Positions 15,001 to 20,384 of a stretch of DNA of 64,000 nt are shown in pieces. Source of the DNA: Nocardia aurantiaca (lineage in GTDB: Bacteria > Actinomycetota > Actinomycetes > Mycobacteriales > Mycobacteriaceae); assembly GCF_009708175.1 (NCBI RefSeq), contig NZ_WMBB01000001.1:434001-498000 (forward strand), in the 5' to 3' direction. Both the position numbers and the translations under genes were made by a program. The first letter of the stretch is position 1. The number at the start of each line of letters is the position of its first letter. A model generated the notes under the pieces. It searched no databases. It worked only from the letters and a program-made list of their open reading frames with translations, and had not been told where the DNA came from.

Positions 15001-18000
15001 TACCGGGGCACAGCCGGATCCGGCGACCTCACCGCACCGGGCCGACCCGCCGGTATCCCGAGACGCCCTGCCCAAGGCCCTCGCGGACGGCCTCGACACC
15101 CGGGACGCTGCCCTGCGCGAGGTCCTGAAACAGGCCGCGCGCCAAGGCATCGACGTGCGCTCGGCCGATCCGGAGACGCTGCGCCGCCTGGTCGACGAGA
15201 CGAAATATGTGATGCTGCGCCGAGCCGGAGCGGTGGAGGCACTGTTCGACGCCGCCCAGCGCTACAACGCGGAAGACGCTCGCATCCCTTACAGTCGCGA
15301 CGTCAACTACTTCGACAAGGATCCGCTGGGCCGCTTCCTGCGTGAGCTGGTGCACAGCGATCCGACCCGCCAGGACTGGGCGGTCTCACGCCTCGCCCGC
15401 AAGCTCGGGCTGTTCGGCAAGGACGACCCGCTGTTCACCGTCCTCGAGTGGGACGGCACCCCCAATGGCGGCGAGCCCGCCCTCCACTTCGACGACCTGG
15501 CTCCCGAGGAGCTGCTGACCCGCAAGGAGGGCGTGCTCTTCACACAGGGCCTGGACCGTGATCAGGTCCGTGAGGAGCGGGGCAACTGGGCGCAGCTGCT
15601 GGGCGTCGGCCTCGACGACCTGACCCCGGATCGCCTGCCGCACACCGTGGCCGAACTGCGCATGGCGGTGCGCGAACACGCCGACCAGATCGCTGATCTC
15701 GGCCGCGCCGTCGATGAGTACGTGCGCGCGGACTCCGATCTGCGCACCGCGGCGAACGACATCGCCGACGACGTGGCCCGCGCCTGGACCGACGAGCACG
15801 GCGGCGCGCCGCTGGATCGCGGCGTCGCCGTCCTGCCCGGTGATCCGCCGCGGCTGACCGTGATCCGGGCAGACGGCGCGCACGAACGGGTGCTGGCCGA
15901 GTACCTCGCCGAGCATCCCGAGATCGGGCGTCAGCTCAACGACGGTCGCCTGCGGCTCGATTTCCAGACGGTCGAGATGGATGAGCGGGGCCGGACGCAC
16001 GTCGTCTCGGAACACACCCCCGAGGTGCGCTTCCATGAGGCCGAGCTCGCCGGCGACACCATTCCCGCCACCACGGTGCGCGACCATCCGGCGGGTCCGT
16101 GGCGGGTCGTCGAGCATCCACCCGCCGATCCCGCCCCACACACCGAGCCCACGCGGCCGACGCGTTCGCCGGACGAATTGCACACGGCACGTGATGAACT
16201 GGCCGCCGAGCTGGGCGTCGATCCGGACAATCTCGCGCCCGACAAGTTGGCCGACACCATCAAGGCCCTGCAACACGACAACGCATTGCACGCCGCGCAG
16301 ATCGAGGGCATTCGCGACTTCATGCGCAGCAGCGACGACATCGAGTCGTTCAACGACTTGAACGCCGCCCTGCAGCAGTTGGCGAATCGCCTGGATCTGG
16401 AGCCCTCCGCCCTGACCCCGGAGAGCTTGGCGCGGGCCCTGACCGACCCTGGCCTGCGCAATGTGCGGCGTCTGCAGGCGGTCGAGGATCTGGTCCGCTA
16501 CGCGAAACAGGTGCGCGGCGTGGACGAACGGGCGGCGCTGGCCGCGCGCGATCGGCTGGCGGAGCGCCTCGGGGTGCCGCGGGAGGAGCTGCTCTCGCGC
16601 AAGTACGACAAGTCCGCGGACCGGTTCGAGCCGGATGCGAAGAGCATCGCCCCCAAGGCCCTGTTGCGGGCGATCAACGACATGCAGCACCGCTCGCTGG
16701 AACGGCCGCAACTGGTCGACGCGCTGGCCGAATACGCGCGCACGCTCAGCGGCATCGACCCCTATCACAACGATCTGCGCTTCGATCCGCGCACCGATCC
16801 CCGGGTGGCGGAGGGCGAACTGCCCATCCAGGATCCGACCGCGCCCGCCCTGCTGCGCGGCTTCGATTCCGAATTGATGGGCGAGCCACCGCGTTTGGAC
16901 GATCCCTCCTGGGTGGATTCCGCGTGGGCCCGGCTCCAGGGCCTGGAACTCGGCAATGATCCGGCGCGTCTGGCGAAGGCCTACGAGGCCTACCGAGACG
17001 GCAAGATCGAGAAGTTCGAGCGCCCCGACGATGCCCAAACCCGCGCTGCCGTCGAGGAATTGCGGGCCGAGGTCCGCGAACGGGCCGCCGATATCGAGGC
17101 GCTGCGGCAGCTCGCGCACGAATACAACGAGGCGACCGCTCCGGCCCGGACGCCGTCACGGCCGTTGCGCCCGGTGCGGGCGGCACGGGAACTCCACAGT
17201 GCGCGTGCGGAGTTGGAGCGCGCGCGCAGGGTCCGCGACTACGCGCTGTCACGGATCACTCAACCCGACGAGCATCAGCCGCATCTCGAGGGCGCTCCAG
17301 GCCGCCGGGTCGATCCCGCGGACCTGACGCCCGCGCGCTACAACGACGCCCTCGCCGAGGCGGCACAGTACGCCCGCACACCGCAGGAGCAAGCCGCGGC
17401 CGCCCCGCTCATTCAGCGTCTGGACGACGCGATCGTGCGGGTGCATCAGATCGAGGAGCTCATCGCCGCTCACGAGGCCGAGGCGCTGGCGCACGACCGG
17501 GCCGCCGAGACACCCCTGGATACCGCGCGTCGCGAATCGACGGCCGCGCAGCGGGAACTCCGGGCGGCCCAGGCCGACCAGGCCGCGGTCGCGGTCGCCC
17601 CGAAGCCGACCGACCCGGCCGCGGCCGCCGCGCACGAAGACACCCTGCGCGCCGCCGCCGAGCGGGTCGATCAGGCCCGAGCCACCGCCGATCGCTGGTC
17701 CGCAGAGCTGAAACGACTGTGGGCCGCGCATGTCCGCGCCGAGGTCACTCCGCACGAGGCGGCCGAATCGGCCCGCGCCGACGCCCGCGCCGCCTTGCGG
17801 CAGGCCATCACCGATTTCCGTGCCGCGACCGGTCTGCGCGTCGCCGAGTCCGATCTCACCACGGCCGCGATCGATCCGACGATCGAATACCTGCAGGGCA
17901 AGACGATTCTGTGGAACGGCCCTGGCAGCGCCACCGCCTTCGAGGATCTCCGCCGTGCGGCCGAACACTTCCACCAGGCCGACGCCCTGGCCCGGTGGGT

Positions 18001-19909
18001 CGACGACAACATCCCGCGTCCCGGCGACCCGGAAAATGGCACCGGCGAAGGGAATTCGGACCCGAACGGGCCCGATTCCGACGCGGGCGGCCCGCCCGCG
18101 GGCAGCAGCCCGAAACCCGCCCCCGGCGACGGCACGGCCCAGCCCACCCCGGCCCCGGAATCCGTCGCCACCCAGGTCGTCACCACCGACGACTCGGCGG
18201 AACCCAGCGTCGCCTCCGGAAAGACGCTGCCGCCCATATCTTCCAACGAATCCGAGAATGGATCGCTCCCAGTCTCGGAGTCCGGTTCGGCGACGGCCGG
18301 TGTGGAGAAGTCGGCGAGTGGTGACGGGGATGGTTCCGGCGAGCGGAGCGGTGTGCAGGCTGGGAAGCTGTTGCCGCCCAGGTCTTCTGATGGTTCCGAG
18401 GATGGGTCGCTGTTGGTCTCGGAGTCCGGTTCGGCGACGGCCGGTGTGGAGAAGTCGGCGAATGGTGGTGGAGACGATTCCGGCGACCGCAGCGGTGTAG
18501 AGGCCGGGAAGCTGCTGCCGCCGAGGGTGTCCGGGGACGTGGGGGAGGGCGCGGTACCGCCCGCCGAGGCTGGTTCGGGTGGGCAAGCGGCTGGGCAGCA
18601 GCCGGGCGCCGGCAGCGATGACGCCGAGCCCGGAGGGCCCTCACAGCGCGTGGCCGAACCGAATTCGTCGCGGTCGGGGCCGAATTGGGAGCATGTGCGG
18701 TCGCATTTGCCCAAGGTGCCTCGGGACTTCCATCCGGAATTCCCGCAGTACACGCCGCAGCCGTCGCAGCAGGCGGCGCCGTGGACGCTGCCGCCGGACG
18801 CGAATCCACCCCAGCCGCCGAACCCGCCGAACCCGCCGCAGCCGCCGAATCCGCTGCCGCCACCGAATCCGCTGCCGCCGGGCGGACCGGGCGGGCAGCC
18901 CTACCCTGGTGGGCCCGGGATGCCCGGCGGGGCGATGCCGGGTCGGCCCGCGATGCCGCAGGTGCCGCAACCGCCGCAGCCCCCCGCGATACCGCCGTAT
19001 GGCCAGATGCCGCCGGGTAATTCGTATCCGGGCGTCCCGACGCCGCCGGACCCCGGCTGGCCGGCCGGTCAACTGCCGCCGAACGGCATACAGCCGCCGT
19101 GGGGTTCGTGGCCCGGTGCGCAGCAGCCGGGCGGTTCCCCGCAGTGGCCCAACGGTTCCCCGCAGTGGCCGGGCTCGCCCGACGGGCAGAATCCGGGCTA
19201 CCCGGGCTCTCCCGATGGGCAGCACCCCGGCGAGCCGGGCTCGCCATCGACCCCTGGCGGCACGCCGGGTCCGCACGCGCCCGGCGGGCCCCACGGCTCC
19301 GCGCCGCGCGGCCCGAACGGTGCTCCGGGCTGGAATGCTCTGCCGGACAACGATCTGCCCGGCGGTTACGGTCAGAACGGCAATGGCGCCAACGGCGCGT
19401 CCGGAATGCCGGGCGCTCCGACGGGTGGTGCGCCGGGCGGTCAACAGCCGGGCGCGTCCAATGGCGGCCGCTCGCGCGGTGGCAACCGCTTCCCGCGGGC
19501 GTCGGGCCCGGCGTCCTCCGGCTCCGGGGTGTACCTGCGTTCGCATTCCGGTTTCGGTGAGTTCGCCATGCTGAACCCGTCGACCGGTGAGCTGAACTCG
19601 GCTCCGGTCGGCGCGGGTTCGCTGGCCGGTGTCTACGACGATATGGACGGCCTGCGGGTGATCTTCTACCGCGATCCGCAGTCGGGCCTGGTGCTGCGGG
19701 TCGGCGACCAGGCCATCGAGGTGGACCGGATGGGCGCCGACGTGTACTGGGAGCGCACTCAGCAGGGCTTCAACCGTCTGCTGGTGGGCGTGGGCGGTAC
19801 CCCGCAGTGCGAGGTGCGCTATCGCACCGTCCCGCAGGACGCCGATCTGGGCCTGCTGATTCGCGATGTGCTCTCCGATCCCGAGCGGCGGGCGGGAATC
19901 TTCGGGTGA
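2..19909 (+). CDS. Giant ESX-type polymorphic toxin 1, 5'-truncated by window edge
   Basis: The frame is open from base 2, so the start lies to the left; visible residues are numbered from the ATG at 29. A short FDPR-x-LTGG segment at the left edge matches the end of the WXG-type head of toxin 2, so a similar head is probably missing. Order: disordered Gly/Ser/Asp-rich region (to about 860); papain-fold glutamine-deamidase-like domain with candidate triad Cys867, His949, Asp964; disorder; HExxH domain 1 (about 1310-1540, H1441/E1442/H1445, later Glu near 1504); disorder; HExxH domain 2 (about 1840-2105, H1985/E1986/H1989); helical block A (about 2418-4095); acidic/Pro linker with repeats; helical block B (about 4481-5996), homologous to A; Pro/Gly-rich stretch; a C-terminal domain of about 125 residues that I do not recognise. 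Family knowledge supports deamidase and zinc-peptidase warheads. Secretion by ESX and target cells are inferred. Confidence 0.8.
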   Translation, partial: NAFTNFDPRMLTGGISNGALSGLNHTAAHQFWEPRVARIRAGVPDSFNVGFRPDAGGTRDVAGNSHGGGRLGGGDPAANTNGGGDLGGNGHVGGGDTGGPQTHPAGFAGDTHDADPRPTNDGSTARPEGGDPSGTGGYGGSDSRAPADRGITGDPGAVTGGDHGGQSHTPSDTGSVAHTPADSGVQPQPHTHESPGGAPESGVQAGTRDTPAPTSAAPGPANTGSAPASSPAPAATTGGDSRVTSTSSAAGNAAASTGDTGGRTSGATSNSAGDSDSTSVAPADSGAAAPVADSRAAVADGAQALSPQSAPAASHDAAAAPAVAPGPVADRADSPIVASSNGTQAPGSVASATSASGATAAGAPQHGTATPEPRAVSETPRPTSDVRPTGEARPTGVRAGDAAGSRAEAPRADGSRPDTARPQGADSRSATGAQARSTAPEAGRAPEGSAPGDRAAVRPGSEEPVAQQQARGSESLDPEAEHPVAPESADPIAVDQRPDASGSDSHPTSDGRAEQPDSRTAAQEPRESTLGDEPGSRAGLAHEDGGDVPRSESEYSAEQRDSRDSGPEPTGIGDSDEPVAPRETQPRADTAPERGGALDRVDEHEGSPSGNPDEARDRAATDTHDRRDGTEPDVQRDESGTRRDDSAPPHDDSAPPQDDSVPARDDSVSRHDDSLPEHDAPTPRVDDSVPQREDSAPSTDDPPPSESDPRSRQNGPQPHVDDSLPRDGSVDRPVDPEGVGHPISERPQSAGGHTEPAAAHQDRDGSDPRRGDDHDSADPDAALLVAPVPLGDHALGRPSEHRASGADRAHDPAGADRASERSTPAERPTDRRTAAPERGDGTAAHPGTLDEPSDTPVPRSEPEPTTRADNPRRGRCAELSLRLLKALTGNDSIRPPDRAVGPEGMPVTEVVAGAGGKLRAFDDHDAVAAKLLELGPGSSALVIDRYAGPADENGVGAHGYLLINDSGEIRVVDPGAGREHGFPPVVPRETKATYAVVFKADGTAEHPLNAATRHGLDPVHFAQVHAPAQPDESEPQADDALPPEVRRDPSPDPEPARDSEDRSRPEGRPRPEDQQRRDDPSRHEGPSHSDTPREEGRPRPEDPPRDEGRSRPDERPREENTPRSDEIPREEITSRSEENLREEDQSRADDHPGSGASREADPVADDRPDVRQPSEVRADERFSGEKPSELRRPESDPAAERVSPEDVGGERAPQEQRRSTESADRESAGVDDPSRDTATADRRGAPGEEHTQSLVPNEAAPVHDSEHVPGRTEERTSAEHRAADSRAGAEPSAHDGEQREQPAAHERQPTETSAERPPWAARVDDEWSGLDAEQIVATLEQRWDIDVFGFDPAIHPEVLREYARAVDAMMAKYPETNVRSVGIGDLPEGVYARSTPEKSPKVGWYAEKIVLNADLARDPATMARQAAIDEASGHHVPGASDRPFYATILHEFAHAMDWTGQGKARNRMMDALADHYVAENGNIAGFRQWLQKTLSRYSFEGLNRIERPEALAEAFTDVELNGENASAPAKIIHQVLLDALAEHAAKHPSEDGPRTRIEPPPTPTHDPAANSESGAHDHGNIGHPEDSPHPTGTRDPAESQPSTSTDAVPDAHDPAMDGNDPAPSAKPEKAAESEPTDVTRMDDPVRDSLVDDRSDALPPNEARPEEHPPTDSEPRRPQPDAARDPASASRDPEPSARPEREAGAEPSGATRTVSGETARTDHPTSSRAPEEASTERGRREPSEDRQRSVAQPPRGEDAARPERRGPEEARPERARSGHERPTEGEQPKDSRFGRRGEQSDGEHPSQPHEGEPRSGPKRRPTGYDDGKPIPPPDSERGPRVPKEEYLAASPRERQTINLPLDEWSSKSPSEVAEELGDRWGLEVTGFDDAAVDPHVAREFARAVDDMMRRYPAVRNLKRISIEEMADDKVYAYCERTIPRRFDSGPRKLEADAIVLNAHYAHDYALLRKAIAIEVKAGVTPRGASRRPVHAVIVHELAHAMDVEATPAGAIRNRPSRSALRVLRDHFEATRPDLGRKEFRAAFQEWLDQLSGYSRGGTERVGLGPKYRFDGGEAMAEALQEVEYNGERASEPAKVLYLHLMDSMAEHARIDASYHMPPEAISRPMGPNPVEEPTPAGRRAASPPKIEIAVDDSPVAGARPESIPSNLAGDSRGVHDESAPVEPQHRHGDSEPAAEPGNPENGDADNPRARDYKTGGRNESEGTGQNEPEGEPPADPAAGGAGGEQPPTARNGAAPDPEPEPNGGDRETPAGNGEQPETRGTAAGSGTDERSPWLRREEAVQADWNAEMADQHAKWLRRLADSLPEGGADRTGYEIRATEAEARARAAKDTADRMWDAAGGRPDEPVTFNDPNSDPAEPGRGPGSTVEATLPDTRLHTETLVDPVFPAAHTQELIIPAGEMTRPADPVDASPALHAVADYLGRSEAPPSLREHTTAELAYAARLMDALGMEEFIGQQRDPLAAMRDVAENARARGAFGDPRGGHPPRALRPGDFERLSDEERFLPKPVERPAGETPRELPLEPWAEANHGPAEGEPRTFTLPELRQELADRLGLRPEDITPERLPELAGELQYRNLLRAGAIEALGDAVNLRERAVTPEGREVFGKIRDEWARLLGVDPEHLARDPEGVLTGLRDETLRRASDVADLMAATFHHPDPAADPRLVLEADGHRVHVEITAGPDGTHGLRVVDRPSIAFEPKHGAPEQKIGFLRRAWRSFKGYEGQYPKYMSGYEHGDGEGQAKIIRGVAHMFGHDFPLEEEVDPHEHVAPGHKPHTIEVLGEAPIARAIKEGATIWKARERMPFLKRWTSRVADVSAEVVPIRDRGGAYEPWFSEADPQLRAENETSLRLAGMKTEADYIRESWQARTQELPPGSHAPELPVPPEHHWASNLPEPVAHAIEARDAALRDLARVAADHGYELSEATPEALRRVVTDEAYKLVRRAAALEALNHVAHEFNKVEERVPSRPVAHNDKNPLGRFVREVHAVEELRRRQEQADRKREKYGAAPEDPSERFQPKKPRNTFLDAVGTNNNGEWANHFEDADDGFRQSERGDLFRDALMRDQLAEERSNWAQLLGIGLDELGPDQGGLDRTMAEHRMAVRDARDHLNELSAAVEHFIQLDEASKQRGRELIDGAAHDWMDANGGAMLEPGIGVRPGEHVGDPNRLVVISGDEDHHARLAEAFTKYPRLADMLNRGELHLDYRTVSMNDDGVLHVVDEATPQVRFLNLEPGGDRAPMLLLRGDHGPWEVVQPEGRAATPEPETPAVSETPSAPRDPDVVRAELDAVVARIEGADRMDLGEHLDDTIAALRQDNMLRAAQVEGMVDYIRSSDAIENFHELSDKLGDLGHALGIDREHMSPQRVAEAITDPKIGRARRAQAIGDLLDYAKQLGKANKAEVTAARDRLARRLGVEPEDLHGSKYEKNDKKKIVGYGPDADSTSKPAMVRAIKKALGREGERPHVAAALAEYAHALGAVDPYHPDLRFDPRTDPRAGDGVLPIHPESATGLLHDLLSETVGERPLSGSPSHASDVWSHLIGTDVHDIGRMVESYRKELSGLHDRMSPEQMGRALESLPERATPEHLREKKLTERELNEVRASYDEYMASMASDQRPLSIGDYIELVQGVRDARFAEVYEVYRDGKIEGHERPKPEEFKRIVDAMRAEVRAREADIDELQRLAAEHHALTSTPEPRAPQRSPIEEAGDLVEARQARDLALAQRDAALSRLESGPDHTLSARDLTPERLPGTLEYLATRTAEDGHALNSPQRVDELRRAATAFNDAQARVDGQEARVRASVEAAAGPGDTPADVWRREADSAGAEVVAKAAATPGRWPEDRDQIVGQLDRISRGLPESGAELTHELDPLREAVQRYQTALDFQGAVRPEPIESVRVGESPQRQAERELNYARQDADITKLAVESARAGLPVTEADLTRDWIDRTRREFGDTPGDQLTPEQRSLLRLADVAEHHLDVVKRAARWQAQLDHLAAEARHAADTPRTAAARAVDDARAERRAAIENVRRQMGVHIDETELTRGNLADTIESLSNRTIITARGEDPLVAMGAAEHLRAAAAKLHNAEDFADWVDRHLTEPDPGEEPRGDSGTDPGDGSDPSKPGGAGGKPTSDGSETAATDPGEKAQQSGAGKGGGDGGNGSSKPPTGSDDPDHGRSADDPTNPNEGEDPNASAEPNAGTDPNSGKDDGDDSAEEPGNGPTSPEPGGSGGKPGSDGSGAGHASDPTDPGENAQQGGAGNGGDDGNGSSKLDNGSSAEESAPSEANHVGVGENFGPGGRGSGGGTDDPVAGPNTPNPEDDPTSGDNSIPTSASEAPTVELPPPSERPTVELPSESSEAPTVEVPPRSAGDPTVEVPPPSSGDSTMELRPPGSQDPTVELPPPSERPTVELPSESSEAPTVEVPPRSAGDPTVEVPPPPSGDPTAELPPPGSGEPTVEVPSPSSEVATVEVAATPEGEPLSVNPAVVSPTLKAVADFLADAPLEHNAHQRTPEELAYLARLADGLGMVEPLSKRPDALATLQELAEMARARGFFGDPDTGAGPASMRDSEHFRPLTTDERYGGEEYWRSEVDPRELRAIEAEFRDLGIADRLYRAEAEEASAGRQALEQNASRLTVPARDLPLEPWSDATNQAGTPPRAMTLEQLRQDIATRLGLSDADLTRQRLPEIAGELQYRNMLRAGAIEALDDAAGRHDAATDPRQRAQLAEVRDEWARLLGVDPDRLAPEHRAATLAELRDETVRRANDVADLMAVTFHDPDPSAPRRLVLEVDGQRVHATVRTDADGVRHLEPATRPPLPGDRLPAERPAARPPFLRRLWDMVRSGFQGQYPKYASGSGMDGTGQKQIIHEVGGWLHNDFLEHVDINPSRLGKELATFWKAREDLPFVNHLTARVPDVATELVPMRTRDGGEYEPWYSEVDPATRARMAAELEFAGIDPGEPEPVGQHTSHAPTTDPAEVRQREPLPELPAGGDPASGHTGAQPDPATSPHRADPPVSRDALPKALADGLDTRDAALREVLKQAARQGIDVRSADPETLRRLVDETKYVMLRRAGAVEALFDAAQRYNAEDARIPYSRDVNYFDKDPLGRFLRELVHSDPTRQDWAVSRLARKLGLFGKDDPLFTVLEWDGTPNGGEPALHFDDLAPEELLTRKEGVLFTQGLDRDQVREERGNWAQLLGVGLDDLTPDRLPHTVAELRMAVREHADQIADLGRAVDEYVRADSDLRTAANDIADDVARAWTDEHGGAPLDRGVAVLPGDPPRLTVIRADGAHERVLAEYLAEHPEIGRQLNDGRLRLDFQTVEMDERGRTHVVSEHTPEVRFHEAELAGDTIPATTVRDHPAGPWRVVEHPPADPAPHTEPTRPTRSPDELHTARDELAAELGVDPDNLAPDKLADTIKALQHDNALHAAQIEGIRDFMRSSDDIESFNDLNAALQQLANRLDLEPSALTPESLARALTDPGLRNVRRLQAVEDLVRYAKQVRGVDERAALAARDRLAERLGVPREELLSRKYDKSADRFEPDAKSIAPKALLRAINDMQHRSLERPQLVDALAEYARTLSGIDPYHNDLRFDPRTDPRVAEGELPIQDPTAPALLRGFDSELMGEPPRLDDPSWVDSAWARLQGLELGNDPARLAKAYEAYRDGKIEKFERPDDAQTRAAVEELRAEVRERAADIEALRQLAHEYNEATAPARTPSRPLRPVRAARELHSARAELERARRVRDYALSRITQPDEHQPHLEGAPGRRVDPADLTPARYNDALAEAAQYARTPQEQAAAAPLIQRLDDAIVRVHQIEELIAAHEAEALAHDRAAETPLDTARRESTAAQRELRAAQADQAAVAVAPKPTDPAAAAAHEDTLRAAAERVDQARATADRWSAELKRLWAAHVRAEVTPHEAAESARADARAALRQAITDFRAATGLRVAESDLTTAAIDPTIEYLQGKTILWNGPGSATAFEDLRRAAEHFHQADALARWVDDNIPRPGDPENGTGEGNSDPNGPDSDAGGPPAGSSPKPAPGDGTAQPTPAPESVATQVVTTDDSAEPSVASGKTLPPISSNESENGSLPVSESGSATAGVEKSASGDGDGSGERSGVQAGKLLPPRSSDGSEDGSLLVSESGSATAGVEKSANGGGDDSGDRSGVEAGKLLPPRVSGDVGEGAVPPAEAGSGGQAAGQQPGAGSDDAEPGGPSQRVAEPNSSRSGPNWEHVRSHLPKVPRDFHPEFPQYTPQPSQQAAPWTLPPDANPPQPPNPPNPPQPPNPLPPPNPLPPGGPGGQPYPGGPGMPGGAMPGRPAMPQVPQPPQPPAIPPYGQMPPGNSYPGVPTPPDPGWPAGQLPPNGIQPPWGSWPGAQQPGGSPQWPNGSPQWPGSPDGQNPGYPGSPDGQHPGEPGSPSTPGGTPGPHAPGGPHGSAPRGPNGAPGWNALPDNDLPGGYGQNGNGANGASGMPGAPTGGAPGGQQPGASNGGRSRGGNRFPRASGPASSGSGVYLRSHSGFGEFAMLNPSTGELNSAPVGAGSLAGVYDDMDGLRVIFYRDPQSGLVLRVGDQAIEVDRMGADVYWERTQQGFNRLLVGVGGTPQCEVRYRTVPQDADLGLLIRDVLSDPERRAGIFG
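7285..12310 (+). repeat. Helical block A, first copy of a protein-level tandem duplication in toxin 1
   Basis: This segment encodes a long, charged, mostly helical region that is repeated at 13470-18015. Shared landmarks in the same order are AVADYLG / AVADFLA, YRNLLRAGAIEAL / YRNMLRAGAIEAL, GQYPKYMSG / GQYPKYASG, YEPWFSE / YEPWYSE, DPYHPDLRFDPRTDPR / DPYHNDLRFDPRTDPR, and YRDGKIE. Within the block the pattern L-x-P-x-x-L...RAxAIExL also recurs several times, suggesting older internal duplication. No catalytic motif was recognised. Confidence 0.75.
13028..13338 (+). repeat. Near-identical 134-bp direct repeat inside toxin 1 linker
   Basis: Bases 13028-13161 recur at 13205-13338 (offset 177 nt, 59 codons) with only a few mismatches. 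They encode a run of PTVE-[LV]-P units separated by Ser/Pro/Glu spacers. The low divergence, compared with the ancient duplication of the flanking blocks, points to recent slippage or unequal exchange. It probably acts as an extended flexible linker. Confidence 0.8.
13470..18015 (+). repeat. Helical block B, second copy of the duplication in toxin 1
   Basis: Second copy of the block at 7285-12310, with the same landmarks in the same order. It is about 480 nt shorter; for example, the segment around 10,600-10,900 in block A has no clear equivalent here. Divergence at the DNA level is substantial, so the duplication is old rather than an assembly artefact. Confidence 0.75.
18227..18520 (+). repeat. 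48-residue direct repeat in toxin 1 linker
   Basis: Two adjacent copies, offset by 144 nt (for example bases from 18272 and from 18416), encode units containing VSESGSATAGVEKSA and ending in AGKLLPP. The start of a third unit follows. The repeat sits between helical block B and the Pro/Gly-rich tail and is predicted to be disordered. Confidence 0.7.
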
Positions 19910-20008
19910 TCCACGGGCGAGTTCGCCGATTCTTCCGGTTCCCGCAACCGCGCGGTCGACCGGAATATGTGATGCTGAGATTCGGCTCGGTAGAGGGAGG
20001 AGAAGGAC

Positions 20009-20323
20009 ATGCGGCGCGGCCACCCCAGCGACGATGAGTTGCGGAAGAATTTCGACGAGGTGCTGGCGCATGTCCTGGCGGGTCGTGGCGTGCACACCGC
20101 CACCGGTCTCGATGACGACACCCAGGACGCTCTCTGGGCGATAGCCGAGGCCTATCCGAATGCCACTCCCGACTTGATCGATGCCGCCCGGCGGGCCTTC
20201 GCCGGTCAGCTCGACGGCAGCAATGCCGAACGCTGGCAAGAGGAAATGGACAATTGGTTCGAAGGACGCGAAGAGCGGAAGGCCGCTCGCGAACGGCAGC
20301 AGGGATCGGCAGAGGGCAGCTGA
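20009..20323 (+). CDS. Small acidic hypothetical protein, possible immunity or accessory factor
   Basis: 104 residues, not recognised as a named family. The ATG follows a strong GGAGGAGAAGG ribosome site at about 19996. It is soluble and helical, rich in Asp/Glu and Arg, and ends in a charged coiled-coil-like tail. It lies 99 nt after the toxin 1 stop codon and 61 nt before the next gene on the same strand, which is where an immunity or small chaperone gene would be expected. That role is positional inference only. Confidence 0.6.
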   Translation: MRRGHPSDDELRKNFDEVLAHVLAGRGVHTATGLDDDTQDALWAIAEAYPNATPDLIDAARRAFAGQLDGSNAERWQEEMDNWFEGREERKAARERQQGSAEGS

Positions 20324-20384
20324 CGGACCTGATCCAGCTCTCCCCGAGGGCGATGCCGTTCGTGTGCCGAGGAGAAGATTGCGT

